A DNA stretch of 57,284 nucleotides from Bacillota bacterium (GTDB lineage Bacteria; Bacillota; Desulfotomaculia; Desulfotomaculales; Pelotomaculaceae): assembly GCA_029555205.1 (NCBI GenBank), contig JAKPTB010000001.1, positions 1-57,284 on the forward strand, written 5' to 3'. A program made the translations under genes and the position numbers. Shown one piece after another: positions 7,391 through 16,715 of the stretch (positions are counted from its first letter, which is position 1; every line of letters begins with the position of its first letter). The notes under the pieces were generated by a model. That model was not told where the DNA came from. It was given only the letters and a program-made list of their open reading frames with translations, and made no database searches.

Positions 7391-10141
7391 TCATTCTTCC
7401 GCCTGGCCGGCCAGTTCATTCAAAGTTTGCTTGAGTTTTGCCAGGGAATCACCATAGCCGGCCCAGTCTCCCGCTTTAAGCCTTTCCTGAGCTTCGTCGT
7501 AAAGCTGGTTTGCCCTTTGCGCCAACTCCCGCACACTGGCTGCAGTCTGCGGTTGTTCTACGGTGCCGGGTTCACCCGCAGGTCCTTGGGCTTCAGCACT
7601 TACTCCCTCCCCAAAGATTCTTGCCAGGGCCAGCTCAAGGGAGGGCTCCATGACCACCCTTTCCCCGTGGGTTACTATTACCCTGCGCAACTCGGGCATC
7701 CTGCTCTGCTCTGCCTGCAGGTAAAGCGGCTCGACATAAATAAGAGCATCTTTGATGGGAATGGCCAGAAGGTTGCCCCGGATCACATTTGAACCCCTCT
7801 GATCCCACAGGGAAAGTTGCTGGGATATGGTTGTATCCTGGTTGATTCGTGCTTCTACCTGCATGGGACCGTAGACCAATTCCTGTTTCGGGAAATAATA
7901 GGCCAGCAGCTTACCGTAATTCTCCCCATCCGAACGGGCCGCCATCCAGGCAATCATATTGTTTTTATTCTGCGGTGTAAAGGGTAGGATCAGGACAAAC
8001 TCGGGCTCGTTCTGGCCGGGCAGCTTAATTATGGTATAGTAAGGTTCCATTGGCCTTTGCTCACTGGCATAGATCTCCATGGGCAGGTTCCACTTATCTT
8101 CCCTGTTATAAAATACCTGTGGGTCCTCCATATGGTAGGAAGCGTACATTTGGGCCTGGATTTTAAAATAATCCACAGGATAGCGCACGTGTTGACTCAG
8201 ATCCCCGGGCATCTCTTCCATGTTTTTAAACATCCCCGGAAAGATTTTACTGTATGTTTGTACCAGGGGGTCTTCCGGGTCGCTGATGTAAAAATCCACC
8301 TCGCCTGTGTAAGCGTCTAGCACAACTTTTACCGCGTTCCTGATGTAATTATCAACATTGTTAAAGGGCTCGGAATAAGGAAATTTATCTGTTGTTGTAT
8401 AGGCATCCCAAATCCAGAACAGCCTGCCCTCGCTTAAAACAATATATGGATCCTCGTCGTAACTGAGGAAAGGAGCTATTTTTGGTACCCTTTCCTGAAT
8501 TTTGCGGTAGTACAGGACCCTGCTATTATTATCGATATCAGAGGCAAAAAGGATCTTGTAATCCCCCAGGGCGAAGGTAAACATAAGCCTGCGCAGAATA
8601 TTCGAAATCTGGACGCCGCTCTCCCCAGTGTAGGTGGTGTAGACATTTTCCTCTCCCCTGGGATAGTCAAACTCCTGGGCATTGGTGTTTACAATAACAT
8701 ACTGGTCGGTTTTTTCGCCATAGTATATTTCGGGCCGTTCCACTTTTAAGTTGGTGTTTGTAACCGGGGGAATGTCTTTAAGGAAAAAGGTGGGTAACCC
8801 TTCACCGGTAAATTCATTGACCGGGCTCATGGCAATTCCGTAGCCGTGGGTGTAACTAAGCCTCTGGTTAATCCAGGTCTTGGCCTGGGGCTGCAGGTGT
8901 TCCTGGTTTAGCTCCCTGGCCGCCAGCATAACCTGGCGGTAATTGCCGTCTACAACGTAACGGTCCACGTCTATGTCTACAAACTGGTAATAGGGGCGCA
9001 TTTCCTGAAGCTGGCTGTAGGTTTGCTGAAGAGGCTCCCAGTCCCAGAGCCTGATGTTTTCTATTGTATCCTGGTTGTTCCGGATATCTTCTGCATTAAG
9101 CACTCTTCCGGCCGGAAAGTCTTTCTTTTCAATGGAGTCAAGCTTATAAGCCATTCTGGTGAACTCAATATTTCGTTCCAGGTAAGGCTTCTCCATAACT
9201 ATCTCATTGGGCTGCACCCTGAATTTTTGTACTATTCCCGGGTAAACACCGCCAAGCAGCACGGAAGCCACCAGCATCACAGCTATACTGTAAACCACCA
9301 GCCTGAACCGGCGAAGGAAAAGATTGATGATAATGGCCAGGGCACAGACAAGGGCAATGATGGTCAGGATGTTATAGGCCGGCAGCGTGGCGTGCGTAGC
9401 CGTATAGCCCGGACCCCATACCGCGCCGGTATGGGTAAAAAGTAAAGCGTAACGCTCCAGCTGGTAACCGATGGCTTTTAAGATAAAGAATAGCGCAGCC
9501 AGGAAAGAGAGGTGATAGCGTGCGGCAATGCTCTGAAACAGCCCGCCCGCAGTACCCTGCGTGAGGTTCACAAGAAAGTAGGCTACTGCCGTCCAGAAGG
9601 CAATAACCAATAGCGCCGCGCTGGCAACCTGGTAAAGAAACAGGAAGAAAGGCAGCCGGAAAACATAAAACCCAAGGTCCAGATTAAAGACCGGCTCACT
9701 GACCCCAAAGGATGTGGGGTGTAAAAATTTTTGCAGCGTAACCCAGTCGCCCGCTACCGAAAAACTGAAAAGAAAGGCCATAATCAGGCTTAAAGCAGCA
9801 AAGGCCGCAATTAAAAAACGGTTAGTTAGAAACCTGCTCCAGGGAGAACTCTGGATCGTCAGAAGATCGTCTTCTTTTAATACCGTAGCCCTTTGAGCAG
9901 CCCGAAGCAGGTGACCGCGGGTAAACATAAGGCTTGTGAATAACAGAATAAAAAATGCCACCCCGACACCAAGCCTGAGGCCAACATCGGAAAGAATGAT
10001 GGTCAAAAAAACGCGCTGGTATTCGAGGGCCTGGAACCAGAGCCAGTCTGTGTATAAACGTGCTCCGGCTACTACAAGTAATAATAAGAGAAAAAGGACA
10101 CCAAGAAAAGTGTAATATACCCGCCGGAAATTGTTCTGCAA
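7391..10141 (-). CDS. UPF0182 family large membrane protein
   Basis: This 916-residue protein belongs to UPF0182, a widespread family of unknown function. About seven hydrophobic segments fill the first 310 residues (near 8-28, 43-70, 108-130, 160-190, 210-230, 255-275 and 282-305). A large soluble domain of about 550 residues follows, probably outside the membrane, with conserved stretches such as YTHGYGIAMSPVNEFTGEG and PEIYYGEKTDQYVIVNT. The last 80 residues (REQ... ELAQRANQLYDEAQERLKAGDW) form a short helical tail seen in many members. The start is TTG, seven bases after AGGAGGT. No functional partner is nearby. The family call is firm; the role is unknown. Confidence 0.9.
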   Translation of the reverse strand: MQNNFRRVYYTFLGVLFLLLLLVVAGARLYTDWLWFQALEYQRVFLTIILSDVGLRLGVGVAFFILLFTSLMFTRGHLLRAAQRATVLKEDDLLTIQSSPWSRFLTNRFLIAAFAALSLIMAFLFSFSVAGDWVTLQKFLHPTSFGVSEPVFNLDLGFYVFRLPFFLFLYQVASAALLVIAFWTAVAYFLVNLTQGTAGGLFQSIAARYHLSFLAALFFILKAIGYQLERYALLFTHTGAVWGPGYTATHATLPAYNILTIIALVCALAIIINLFLRRFRLVVYSIAVMLVASVLLGGVYPGIVQKFRVQPNEIVMEKPYLERNIEFTRMAYKLDSIEKKDFPAGRVLNAEDIRNNQDTIENIRLWDWEPLQQTYSQLQEMRPYYQFVDIDVDRYVVDGNYRQVMLAARELNQEHLQPQAKTWINQRLSYTHGYGIAMSPVNEFTGEGLPTFFLKDIPPVTNTNLKVERPEIYYGEKTDQYVIVNTNAQEFDYPRGEENVYTTYTGESGVQISNILRRLMFTFALGDYKILFASDIDNNSRVLYYRKIQERVPKIAPFLSYDEDPYIVLSEGRLFWIWDAYTTTDKFPYSEPFNNVDNYIRNAVKVVLDAYTGEVDFYISDPEDPLVQTYSKIFPGMFKNMEEMPGDLSQHVRYPVDYFKIQAQMYASYHMEDPQVFYNREDKWNLPMEIYASEQRPMEPYYTIIKLPGQNEPEFVLILPFTPQNKNNMIAWMAARSDGENYGKLLAYYFPKQELVYGPMQVEARINQDTTISQQLSLWDQRGSNVIRGNLLAIPIKDALIYVEPLYLQAEQSRMPELRRVIVTHGERVVMEPSLELALARIFGEGVSAEAQGPAGEPGTVEQPQTAASVRELAQRANQLYDEAQERLKAGDWAGYGDSLAKLKQTLNELAGQAEE

Positions 10142-10234
10142 GCAGTTTACCTCCTAAGAATATGCTGTGATTAGTATTTGTTATCCTGCTGTTTCTAATT
10201 TATGACTGTTAACGTAATATTTAACCTTTAAAAC

Positions 10235-10426
10235 TTACATAGGTTTGGGTATTTTCTGCGCACCGTCCGCCTCGCGCTTGAGCTTGGCCTGACACATGAG
10301 ACAAACCTGCAGGGGTTTCTTTTTGGGCAGATCATCGTCATATTCATCATCAAATTCGTCCACTGGTTCGTTGCTTACCAGTTCCTCTTCGATGAGCTTC
10401 CCGCAGAGCATGCAGCGTAATTTCAT
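10235..10426 (-). CDS. Small zinc-ribbon protein (DUF2197/YlaI-like)
   Basis: The protein has about 63 residues with two Cys pairs, CMLCGK near the N-terminus and CLMCQAK near residue 42, expected to bind one zinc. Between them is an acidic linker (DEFDDEYDDDLPKKK). The arrangement recalls the YlaI/DUF2197 family, which has no known function. Two adjacent ATG codons follow GGGGGG; the second, at 10426, has the better seven-base spacing and is used here. The gene is separated from both neighbours by short gaps. Confidence 0.7.
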   Translation of the reverse strand: MKLRCMLCGKLIEEELVSNEPVDEFDDEYDDDLPKKKPLQVCLMCQAKLKREADGAQKIPKPM

Positions 10427-10529
10427 CATAATACCCCCCAAAATTGATTAGTTAACTTGATAAAATTTAATTTCGCTAAAACTCCCGGTGATTCCTGCCC
10501 GTTTTAAAAATAACGGTATCGTTTACTAT

Positions 10530-10565
10530 TAAAAAGACGTCCGGTCTGCAGTTGAGACGGACGTC
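10530..10565 (-). terminator. Terminator of the ddl-deoC operon
   Basis: GACGTCCG pairs with CGGACGTC, extended by TCT/AGA with one bulged base. On the minus strand a run of five T follows, 20 bases after the deoC stop. Confidence 0.85.
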
Positions 10566-10585
10566 ACCGGCCGGGGACTATTAGA

Positions 10586-11284
10586 TTAATCCATTTCATT
10601 GATAATGATGACTCCCGAACTTGTACCCAGACGGTCGGCACCGGCCCTGAGCATGGCAAGTGCCGTAGATAAATCACGGATCCCCCCCGAAGCCTTGACA
10701 CCCACTCCCGGTCCCACTGTCCTTTTCAGAAGAGCAACATCCTGCACCGTTGCGCCGGATTTTCCAAAACCGGTGGAAGTTTTAACGAAATTCGCACCCG
10801 CAGCCACGGCCAGCCGGCAGGCCTCGATTTTCTCCTTTTCATTGAGAAGACAGGTTTCCAGTATGACCTTGATTACGGCTCCGGGGTTTTCCCTGCGGGC
10901 GGCCCGGACAACTCCCTCCAGGTCTTTTAAGACCAGATCCTTACGCCCGCCGAGGAATAAACCGGCGTTCATTACAACATCCACTTCCGAGGCGCCCTCC
11001 CGAACGGCCAGGGCTGCTTCCTGTGCTTTCACATGGGGAGCGTTGGCTCCAAGGGGAAACCCAACTACCGTACAGACGGCGACGGGCGAGCCGGAGAGCA
11101 GTTCGTAAGCAGCAGGAACATAACACGGATGAACACAGACCGAGGCAAATCCGTATTCCCTGGCCTGACGGCAGAGCCCGGCGATGTCAGCCGGCGTAGC
11201 TTCGGGCTTCAAGAGGGTATGGTCAATCAGGCGGGCCAGTCCGGTTCTGGATAAATCAGCAATTTTGCTGCCCCGGGAATTCAT
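10586..11284 (-). CDS. deoC: Deoxyribose-phosphate aldolase
   Basis: DeoC cleaves 2-deoxyribose 5-phosphate to glyceraldehyde 3-phosphate and acetaldehyde in deoxynucleoside breakdown. The 232-residue TIM barrel has the expected active-site parts: the Asp in EVDVVMNAG near residue 100, the Schiff-base Lys in FVKTSTGFGKSGAT near 165, and the second Lys in VKASGGIRD near 196. Length is normal. The ATG overlaps the ddl stop by four bases (ATGA), so translation is coupled to ddl. The pairing with a cell-wall gene looks like co-transcription without a shared pathway. Confidence 0.95.
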   Translation of the reverse strand: MNSRGSKIADLSRTGLARLIDHTLLKPEATPADIAGLCRQAREYGFASVCVHPCYVPAAYELLSGSPVAVCTVVGFPLGANAPHVKAQEAALAVREGASEVDVVMNAGLFLGGRKDLVLKDLEGVVRAARRENPGAVIKVILETCLLNEKEKIEACRLAVAAGANFVKTSTGFGKSGATVQDVALLKRTVGPGVGVKASGGIRDLSTALAMLRAGADRLGTSSGVIIINEMD

Positions 11285-12219
11285 TTTTCCAGGGCCAGCT
11301 TGACAATTTGATCCACAAGCTGGGGAAACTCGATCCCCGCAGCCCGGGCAGAATCGGGAAAGAGGCTGGTGGCAGTCATACCCGGCATGGTATTGACCTC
11401 AAGGATATAGACGCCCCCTCCCGGCTCCACCATAAAGTCAACCCTGGACAACCCCCGGCAGCCCAGGGCTTGAAAGGTGCGGACAGCCAGTTCTTTGATC
11501 ATTGCCTGCAGTTCAACGGGAATCCTCGGAGGTATGATGTGATCGCTCATTCCCGGCGTATACTTGGCCTCGTAATCATAAACCCCGGTGGCCGAGACAA
11601 TTTCAATCAGGGGCAGGGCCACAGGGTTGTCGTTGCCCAGCACCGGGGCTGTCACTTCTATGCCCTCGATAAACTGCTCCACAAGGGCAACCCGGTCGTA
11701 GCGATAGGCTGTTTCCAGGGCCGTAACAACATCTTTCCTTTCATGGACAAAGGAAGTTCCTATAGTTGAGCCCTGGGTCGGGGCTTTCACAACCAGGGGC
11801 AGGCTCATTTCCCGAAGCACCTTTTCAGCAGTTTCCTCCAGTCCCGCCTCTAAGGCATCCTTTTCCCTGACCTGCATAAAACGCGGTGTCGGCAAGCCTT
11901 CATAAAGAAGGATTTTTTTTGTGGCAATCTTATCAATGGCCAGGGCGCTGGCCAGCACACCCGGACCGGTATAGGGGATGTCCAGCATTTCCAGCAATCC
12001 CTGAATGGTCCCATCCTCCCCGTAACGGCCGTGCAGAGCCAAAAAAGCAAGCTCCACCCCTTCCTCCTTTAATCTTTCCACAAGATCAGAACCCACGTCA
12101 ATTTTTACAGTGTCGTAGCCCGCCTCGATCAGGGCCTGGCAAACCGCCTCCCCGGTTCGCAGGGACACCTCCCGTTCGGCTGAGCGCCCGCCCATCAAAA
12201 CACCTATTCTCGGTGCCAT
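11281..12219 (-). CDS. ddl: D-alanine--D-alanine ligase
   Basis: Ddl joins two D-alanines with ATP for the peptidoglycan stem peptide. The ATP-grasp protein has the N-terminal GVLMGGRSAEREVSLRTG, the substrate loop LHGRYGEDGTIQGLLEMLDIPYTG, the ATP-binding Lys in PLVVKAPTQGSTIGTS, and the C-terminal metal site RVDFMVEPGGGVYILEVNTMPGMT. The ATG at 12219 is preferred because GAGGTG lies six bases upstream; the GTG three codons earlier lies inside that ribosome site. The result is 312 residues, normal for the family. The Tyr in DIPYTG is the usual marker of D-Ala-D-Ala rather than D-Ala-D-Lac activity, which would imply vancomycin-sensitive precursors. Confidence 0.95.
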   Translation of the reverse strand: MAPRIGVLMGGRSAEREVSLRTGEAVCQALIEAGYDTVKIDVGSDLVERLKEEGVELAFLALHGRYGEDGTIQGLLEMLDIPYTGPGVLASALAIDKIATKKILLYEGLPTPRFMQVREKDALEAGLEETAEKVLREMSLPLVVKAPTQGSTIGTSFVHERKDVVTALETAYRYDRVALVEQFIEGIEVTAPVLGNDNPVALPLIEIVSATGVYDYEAKYTPGMSDHIIPPRIPVELQAMIKELAVRTFQALGCRGLSRVDFMVEPGGGVYILEVNTMPGMTATSLFPDSARAAGIEFPQLVDQIVKLALEK

Positions 12220-12354
12220 AGCCTCCACCTCGATTTATCCTGAATTAGTCTTAATTATATTCAATCCATTACCTGAAAATCCTGCGTCACAGGGTTTTCT
12301 CTTGACTGGAGAAGATATTTTTTATATAATATTTTTCGCAGGGAAAGAGAATAC

Positions 12355-12430
12355 AGGGGTGTAGCTCAATTGGTAGAGCACTGGTCTCCAAAACCAGGTG
12401 TTGCAGGTTCGAGTCCTGTCTCCCCTGCCA
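12355..12430 (+). tRNA. tRNA-Trp (anticodon CCA)
   Basis: A full cloverleaf is visible. The acceptor is AGGGGTG with CTCCCCT, the D arm GCTC/GAGC, the anticodon stem CTGGT/ACCAG with loop CTCCAAA, and the T arm GCAGG-TTCGAGT-CCTGT. Discriminator G and encoded CCA close the gene. The anticodon CCA reads UGG. Acceptor position 6:67 is a T-T mismatch. Confidence 0.95.
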
Positions 12431-12766
12431 GTTTTCTCAAGGGTCAGACCCTTGGGAATTTTTATTTTTTCATGGAGAAATAAAAAAAGGCGCCGAATAA
12501 GCCCAAATTCATTGCTAAATGGTTGGCCCCTTACTCAACGCCAGTTGTCAGGTTTTTTCTCCTGCAGGCAACAGGTTAATCCCATTTTGAATGATTGCTG
12601 CTGGTTCCAGGAAACAGTTCTTATTATTTTAATCAAACCGGCAATATAGTTTTATAAACCGGTGCCGGATACCCGGGTTCGTATCGACAAAAACTTACTT
12701 ATTATCTATTTTTACAGCCTTTCCCCTTCCCTGGCAGGAGGTTTTATTAATTACTGCCAGGCGATT
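12431..12766. other. Gene-free stretch after tRNA-Trp
   Basis: It holds the tRNA terminator at its left end. At its right end an 8-bp inverted repeat (CCTGGCAG at 12730 and CTGCCAGG at 12754) sits just past the EF-G paralogue stop; it lacks a T tract, so its role in termination is doubtful. I see nothing convincing between them. Confidence 0.5.
12438..12470 (+). terminator. Terminator of tRNA-Trp
   Basis: CAAGGGT pairs with ACCCTTG around a three-base loop and is followed by GGAATTTTTATTTTTT, eight bases after the CCA end. Confidence 0.8.
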
Positions 12767-14776
12767 CTAGGCCTCAGCCTCAGCCTTGGCTTTTTTAATA
12801 ATATCATCCGCGAGGCGGCCAGGCACTTCTTCATAGTTGCTGAATTCCATGGTAAAAGAGCCGCGGCCCTGGGTCATAGATTTCAAATCAATGGCGTAAC
12901 GGTACATCTCAGAGAGGGGAACCATGGCTTTAATCACAGTTTGTTTGCCCATGGGCTCGGTTCCCAGCACGCGACCCCGTTTGGTGTTAAAATCACTTAT
13001 TATATCCCCCATAAAGTTATCGGGAACCGTTACTTCCACGTTCATGATCGGCTCCAGAAGTACCGGCTTGGCCTGCATGGCGCCTTTCTTGAAAGCCAGG
13101 GAGGCAGCAATCTTAAAGGCCAGTTCTGAAGAGTCCACAGTATGGTAAGAACCGTCGTAAAGGGTTGCCTTAACCCCGGTGGTGGGGTAACCGGCCAAAA
13201 CCCCTTCAGCCATTGCTTCCCGCAAGCCCTTTTCCACAGCCGGGAAATACTGTCTGGGGACGGACCCGCCAAAAATTTCCTCGGTAAAAACAAAATCTTC
13301 TTCCGGATTCGGCTCAAAACGAATCCAGACGTGGCCGTACTGGCCCCGGCCCCCGGATTGTTTCTTGTGTTTGCCTTCCACTTCAACCTTGGCCCGGATT
13401 GTTTCCCTGTAGGGGACTTTGGGGTCGGTCATAACAACATCCACACCGTATTTCCTTTTCAGCTTTTCCAGCATGATGTTCAGGTGCAGTTCACCCATAC
13501 CGATAAGCAGCGTTTGCTTGGTTTCGGTATTTTTTTCAACCCGCAGGGTCGGGTCTTCTTCCAAAACTTTAAAAACTGCATCCCCCAATTTGTCTTCGTC
13601 ATTTTTACTTTTAGGTGCAATGGCAACTGTCAGTGTAGGTGTTGGAAAATTAATACCCTCCAGAACAACCGGCTTATCTTTATCGCAAAGGGTATCTCCC
13701 GTAGCTGTATCCTGCAGTTTTACAACAACGGCCAGGTCGCCGCAGGGAACAACACCGGTCTGAACCGAGGTTTTGCCCCTAACGTAAAGGACATTGCCGA
13801 TTTTTTCGTTCTTTTCTTTTTTACTGTTGTATACAACAGTATCACTCTTAAACTTTCCGCTGAATACCCGCAGAAAATTCATTTTGCCCACATAGGGGTC
13901 GGCAATGGTTTTAAACACCAGGGCCGCCATTGGACCATCTACTTCTTTGGGGGCAGGGAGGTAATCAGCCACCACATCCGTTAGCTGGGCAACCCCTGTG
14001 TTCTTTGTGGCTGAACCAGCCAGCACCAGGACAACCTTTCCCGCAGCAACTGTTTTCTTGAGGCCCTCTTTAATCTCTTCCGGAGTCAATTCTTCTCCTT
14101 CCAGATATTTCATGGTCAGATCGTCATCGCCTTCGGCTGCAGCCTCAACTAACTGTTCCCTGTATGCGGCCAAATCATCCGCCAGGTCGGCAGGTATTTC
14201 CGTTTCTTTACCTTTACCTTCCCCTGTATAGGCCTTTTCATTGATAACGTCCACTACTCCGGTAAATGTATTGAAAGAACCGATGGGGATTTGAACGGGA
14301 ACAAAGTTTGCCTTGAATTTCGCCTTGAGGTCTTCGAGTACTTTGCCGAAATTGGAATTCTCACGGTCCATCTTATTTACAAATACAATCCTGGGAAGGT
14401 TATAATCATCAGCTATATCCCAGATTACCTCATGCTGCACCTCTACCCCGTCAACAGCTGAAACAACAAACATTGCAGCATCGGAAACCCTCAGGGCGCC
14501 CTTTACCTCACCAATAAAGTCTGAAAACCCGGGAGTATCCAAAAGGTTAATCTTGATGCCGTTCCACTCGCAGGGAACAAGGCTGGTATGGATTGTAACC
14601 TGCCTTGCTATTTCCTCCGGGTGATAATCGGAAACCGTCGTACCGTCCTCTACCCTGCCCAGGCGGGAAAGGACCCCGGTATTATAGAGCATCGCCTCTA
14701 CCAGGGAGGTTTTACCGGCGCCACCATGTGCCACCACCCCCAGATTGCGTATTTGCCCGGTTACATAGTTCTTCAA
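12767..14776 (-). CDS. fusA2: Elongation factor G paralogue (EF-G II type)
   Basis: This 669-residue translational GTPase has the five-domain EF-G layout. The P-loop is AHGGAGKTS near residue 17, not the AHIDAGKT of the main EF-G. G3 is DTPGF near 80, G4 NKMD near 134. Domain IV begins around RETIRAKVEVEGKH and the C-terminal domain has EPIMNVEVTVPDNFMGDI. The catalytic His that normally follows DTPG is replaced by Phe. These traits mark the EF-G II paralogue, whose role is uncertain and whose GTPase is reported weak or absent in some members. The start is TTG, eight bases after AAAGGAGG. It lacks the rpsL-rpsG-tuf context of the housekeeping fusA, which supports the paralogue call. Confidence 0.9.
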   Translation of the reverse strand: MKNYVTGQIRNLGVVAHGGAGKTSLVEAMLYNTGVLSRLGRVEDGTTVSDYHPEEIARQVTIHTSLVPCEWNGIKINLLDTPGFSDFIGEVKGALRVSDAAMFVVSAVDGVEVQHEVIWDIADDYNLPRIVFVNKMDRENSNFGKVLEDLKAKFKANFVPVQIPIGSFNTFTGVVDVINEKAYTGEGKGKETEIPADLADDLAAYREQLVEAAAEGDDDLTMKYLEGEELTPEEIKEGLKKTVAAGKVVLVLAGSATKNTGVAQLTDVVADYLPAPKEVDGPMAALVFKTIADPYVGKMNFLRVFSGKFKSDTVVYNSKKEKNEKIGNVLYVRGKTSVQTGVVPCGDLAVVVKLQDTATGDTLCDKDKPVVLEGINFPTPTLTVAIAPKSKNDEDKLGDAVFKVLEEDPTLRVEKNTETKQTLLIGMGELHLNIMLEKLKRKYGVDVVMTDPKVPYRETIRAKVEVEGKHKKQSGGRGQYGHVWIRFEPNPEEDFVFTEEIFGGSVPRQYFPAVEKGLREAMAEGVLAGYPTTGVKATLYDGSYHTVDSSELAFKIAASLAFKKGAMQAKPVLLEPIMNVEVTVPDNFMGDIISDFNTKRGRVLGTEPMGKQTVIKAMVPLSEMYRYAIDLKSMTQGRGSFTMEFSNYEEVPGRLADDIIKKAKAEAEA

Positions 14777-15132
14777 AATATATGCCTCCTTTTGTAAATA
14801 ATGGTTTCCCTAAATGTCTCTTTCTATACTTGCGCAGGTCACAGTGGGACATTTCCGGGTTTAAACAAAAAGAACCCCTGCAGGCCCGCTTTGTTTGCAG
14901 CAACTAAACGCCCCAAGTACTAGAGTATATAACTGGTATAAATACTTTTTAATTACTTCTACAGTGATATATTAAATTCCTTGTTTAACGAAAAATAAGT
15001 TTATCTGACTCAAATTGATTACTTTTTTACAGGCATAGGTAAATTAAGGATGCATAGATCTTAACTGGAAAGATCCCTTCCCCTGCCTGCTTGTGTTGCA
15101 TGTGGTTAGAAGTCCTGAGAGGAAGTTTTACC
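14777..15132. other. Divergent intergenic region between fusA2 and spoVB-like gene
   Basis: The region is A/T-rich. On the minus strand a stem CTGCA/TGCAG (near 14878-14902) followed by a T-rich run could be a weak attenuator in the fusA2 leader. On the plus strand TTGATT near 15019 precedes an A/T-rich segment, but no good -10 is found at normal spacing. I see no gene. Confidence 0.4.
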
Positions 15133-16701
15133 TTGAACTACAGGCAATCCTTTTTACAGGGAACCCTGGTGCTGTTGACAGCCAACCTTTTTAACAGGGT
15201 CCTCGGCTTCGTCTACCAGATCTTTTTAATCCGGCTGATTATGCCGGAAGGGCTGGGTCTGCTCAACATGGTCTATCCCATTTACGTACTGGTGCTGGTC
15301 CTGGCCACGGCAGGCATTCCAGTAGCCATTTCCAAGCTTGTAGCCGAAGAAATGGCAGTTCACAATGTACGGGGAGCATACCGGATTTTTAAACTTTGCT
15401 TCTTGATCATGATGGTTAACAGCATCATTTTTTCAGCCCTGTGTTACCTTGGAGCCCCCTTCCTGCTTGAACATGTTTTCCCCAATCCAGGAGTGCACAT
15501 AATATTCCTAAGCCTGATCCCCGGAATTATCATTGTGTCTGTTTGCTCCGCCTTCCGGGGCTACTTCCAGGGCCTGCAGCAAATGTCGCCCACCGCCCTG
15601 ACCCAGGCCCTGGAGCAAACAGTCAGGGTGGTTTGCGGCCTTACCTTTGCCTCCCTGTTCCTTCCCCGGGGTCTGGAGTACGCGGCTGCAGGAGCCTCAC
15701 TGGGGGTCGTAGCCGGCGAACTGGCTGGATTAAGCCTGATGCTCCTGATTTACCGCAAGAGGCGTCCACCTATGGCCGGCGTTGCGGCTAAATTCCCTGA
15801 TGAACCTGCCGTCCATTCGGCCCAGAGGATCTTCAACCTGGCCGTCCCCGTCACCCTGACCCGTTTTGGGTCGACAGCCCTGATGTCTATTGATGCAGTT
15901 TTAATCCCCCTGCGCCTCCAGGCCGGCGGTCTTAACTTAAACGAAGCTACCTCCACCTTCGGACAGTTTGTGGGAATTTCTCAAAGCCTATTATTTACGC
16001 CGGGAATTATCACCATATCCATGGCCATTGCCTTGATTCCAGCAGTATCCGATGCTCTGGCCCTGGACCAGAGCAAGCTTGTCCGCAGCAGGTGTGAAGA
16101 GGCAGTGAGGGTCACCCTTTTGGCCGGACTGCCCTGTGCCGCCATCCTCTTCCTTCTTTCTGAGGAGTTGTGCGGCCTTATCTTCGGCTACCCGGAAGCA
16201 GGCGGCGCCCTGAAGATCCTGGCCCTGGGAGGTCCCTTTCTCTACCTGCAGCAAACCACGACGGGCATTCTTCAAGGACTTGGCCAGGCTTACCGGCCCT
16301 TTTACAATCTTGTTCTGGCTTCCATCTTTAAAATTACCTGTATCTATTACTTAACCGCCCTGCCTCAACTGGGCATCCGGGGAACAGCCGCAGCCCTGGC
16401 AGTGGGATTTATGATCATGGCCTGGTTGAACCTTGCCGACCTCCGCCGGCTGACCGGATTCCGTATGGAAGATTCCACCTATCTCCCGAAGGCTCTTCTG
16501 GCAACTGCAGGAATGGGACTACTCCTGATCTATTTCCAGCATTTCGTTTATAGCTGGACCCAGTCGGAGCTTCAGGCAACCTTCTCAGCCATCCTGGCCG
16601 GATTGTCCGGCTATGTACTCCTCCTAATCCTGACGGGCGGCATCAAGGGGAACGATTTACGGCGTTTGGCAAGAACCCTCAGCCCCAACTCCAGGCTTTA
16701 A
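15133..16701 (+). CDS. spoVB: SpoVB-like polysaccharide/lipid flippase
   Basis: This MOP-superfamily exporter of about 522 residues has 12-14 hydrophobic segments, and its N-terminus (QGTLVLLTANLFNRVLGFVY) and GIPVAISKLVAEE match stage V sporulation protein B. SpoVB proteins act in the inner membrane and are thought to flip lipid-linked precursors of spore cortex peptidoglycan. The TTG at 15133 is preferred because AGAGGAAG lies seven to eight bases upstream; a longer ATG start at 15091 has no ribosome site. It ends 14 bases from surE, which converges on it. Assignment to SpoVB rather than YtgP or MurJ rests on overall similarity. Confidence 0.8.
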   Translation: MNYRQSFLQGTLVLLTANLFNRVLGFVYQIFLIRLIMPEGLGLLNMVYPIYVLVLVLATAGIPVAISKLVAEEMAVHNVRGAYRIFKLCFLIMMVNSIIFSALCYLGAPFLLEHVFPNPGVHIIFLSLIPGIIIVSVCSAFRGYFQGLQQMSPTALTQALEQTVRVVCGLTFASLFLPRGLEYAAAGASLGVVAGELAGLSLMLLIYRKRRPPMAGVAAKFPDEPAVHSAQRIFNLAVPVTLTRFGSTALMSIDAVLIPLRLQAGGLNLNEATSTFGQFVGISQSLLFTPGIITISMAIALIPAVSDALALDQSKLVRSRCEEAVRVTLLAGLPCAAILFLLSEELCGLIFGYPEAGGALKILALGGPFLYLQQTTTGILQGLGQAYRPFYNLVLASIFKITCIYYLTALPQLGIRGTAAALAVGFMIMAWLNLADLRRLTGFRMEDSTYLPKALLATAGMGLLLIYFQHFVYSWTQSELQATFSAILAGLSGYVLLLILTGGIKGNDLRRLARTLSPNSRL

Positions 16702-16715
16702 TTACCCTTTGGGAA

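Noticed and set aside
13142-13984. 280-residue antisense frame across fusA2
   Set aside because: It is a shadow of a strongly conserved gene on the other strand.
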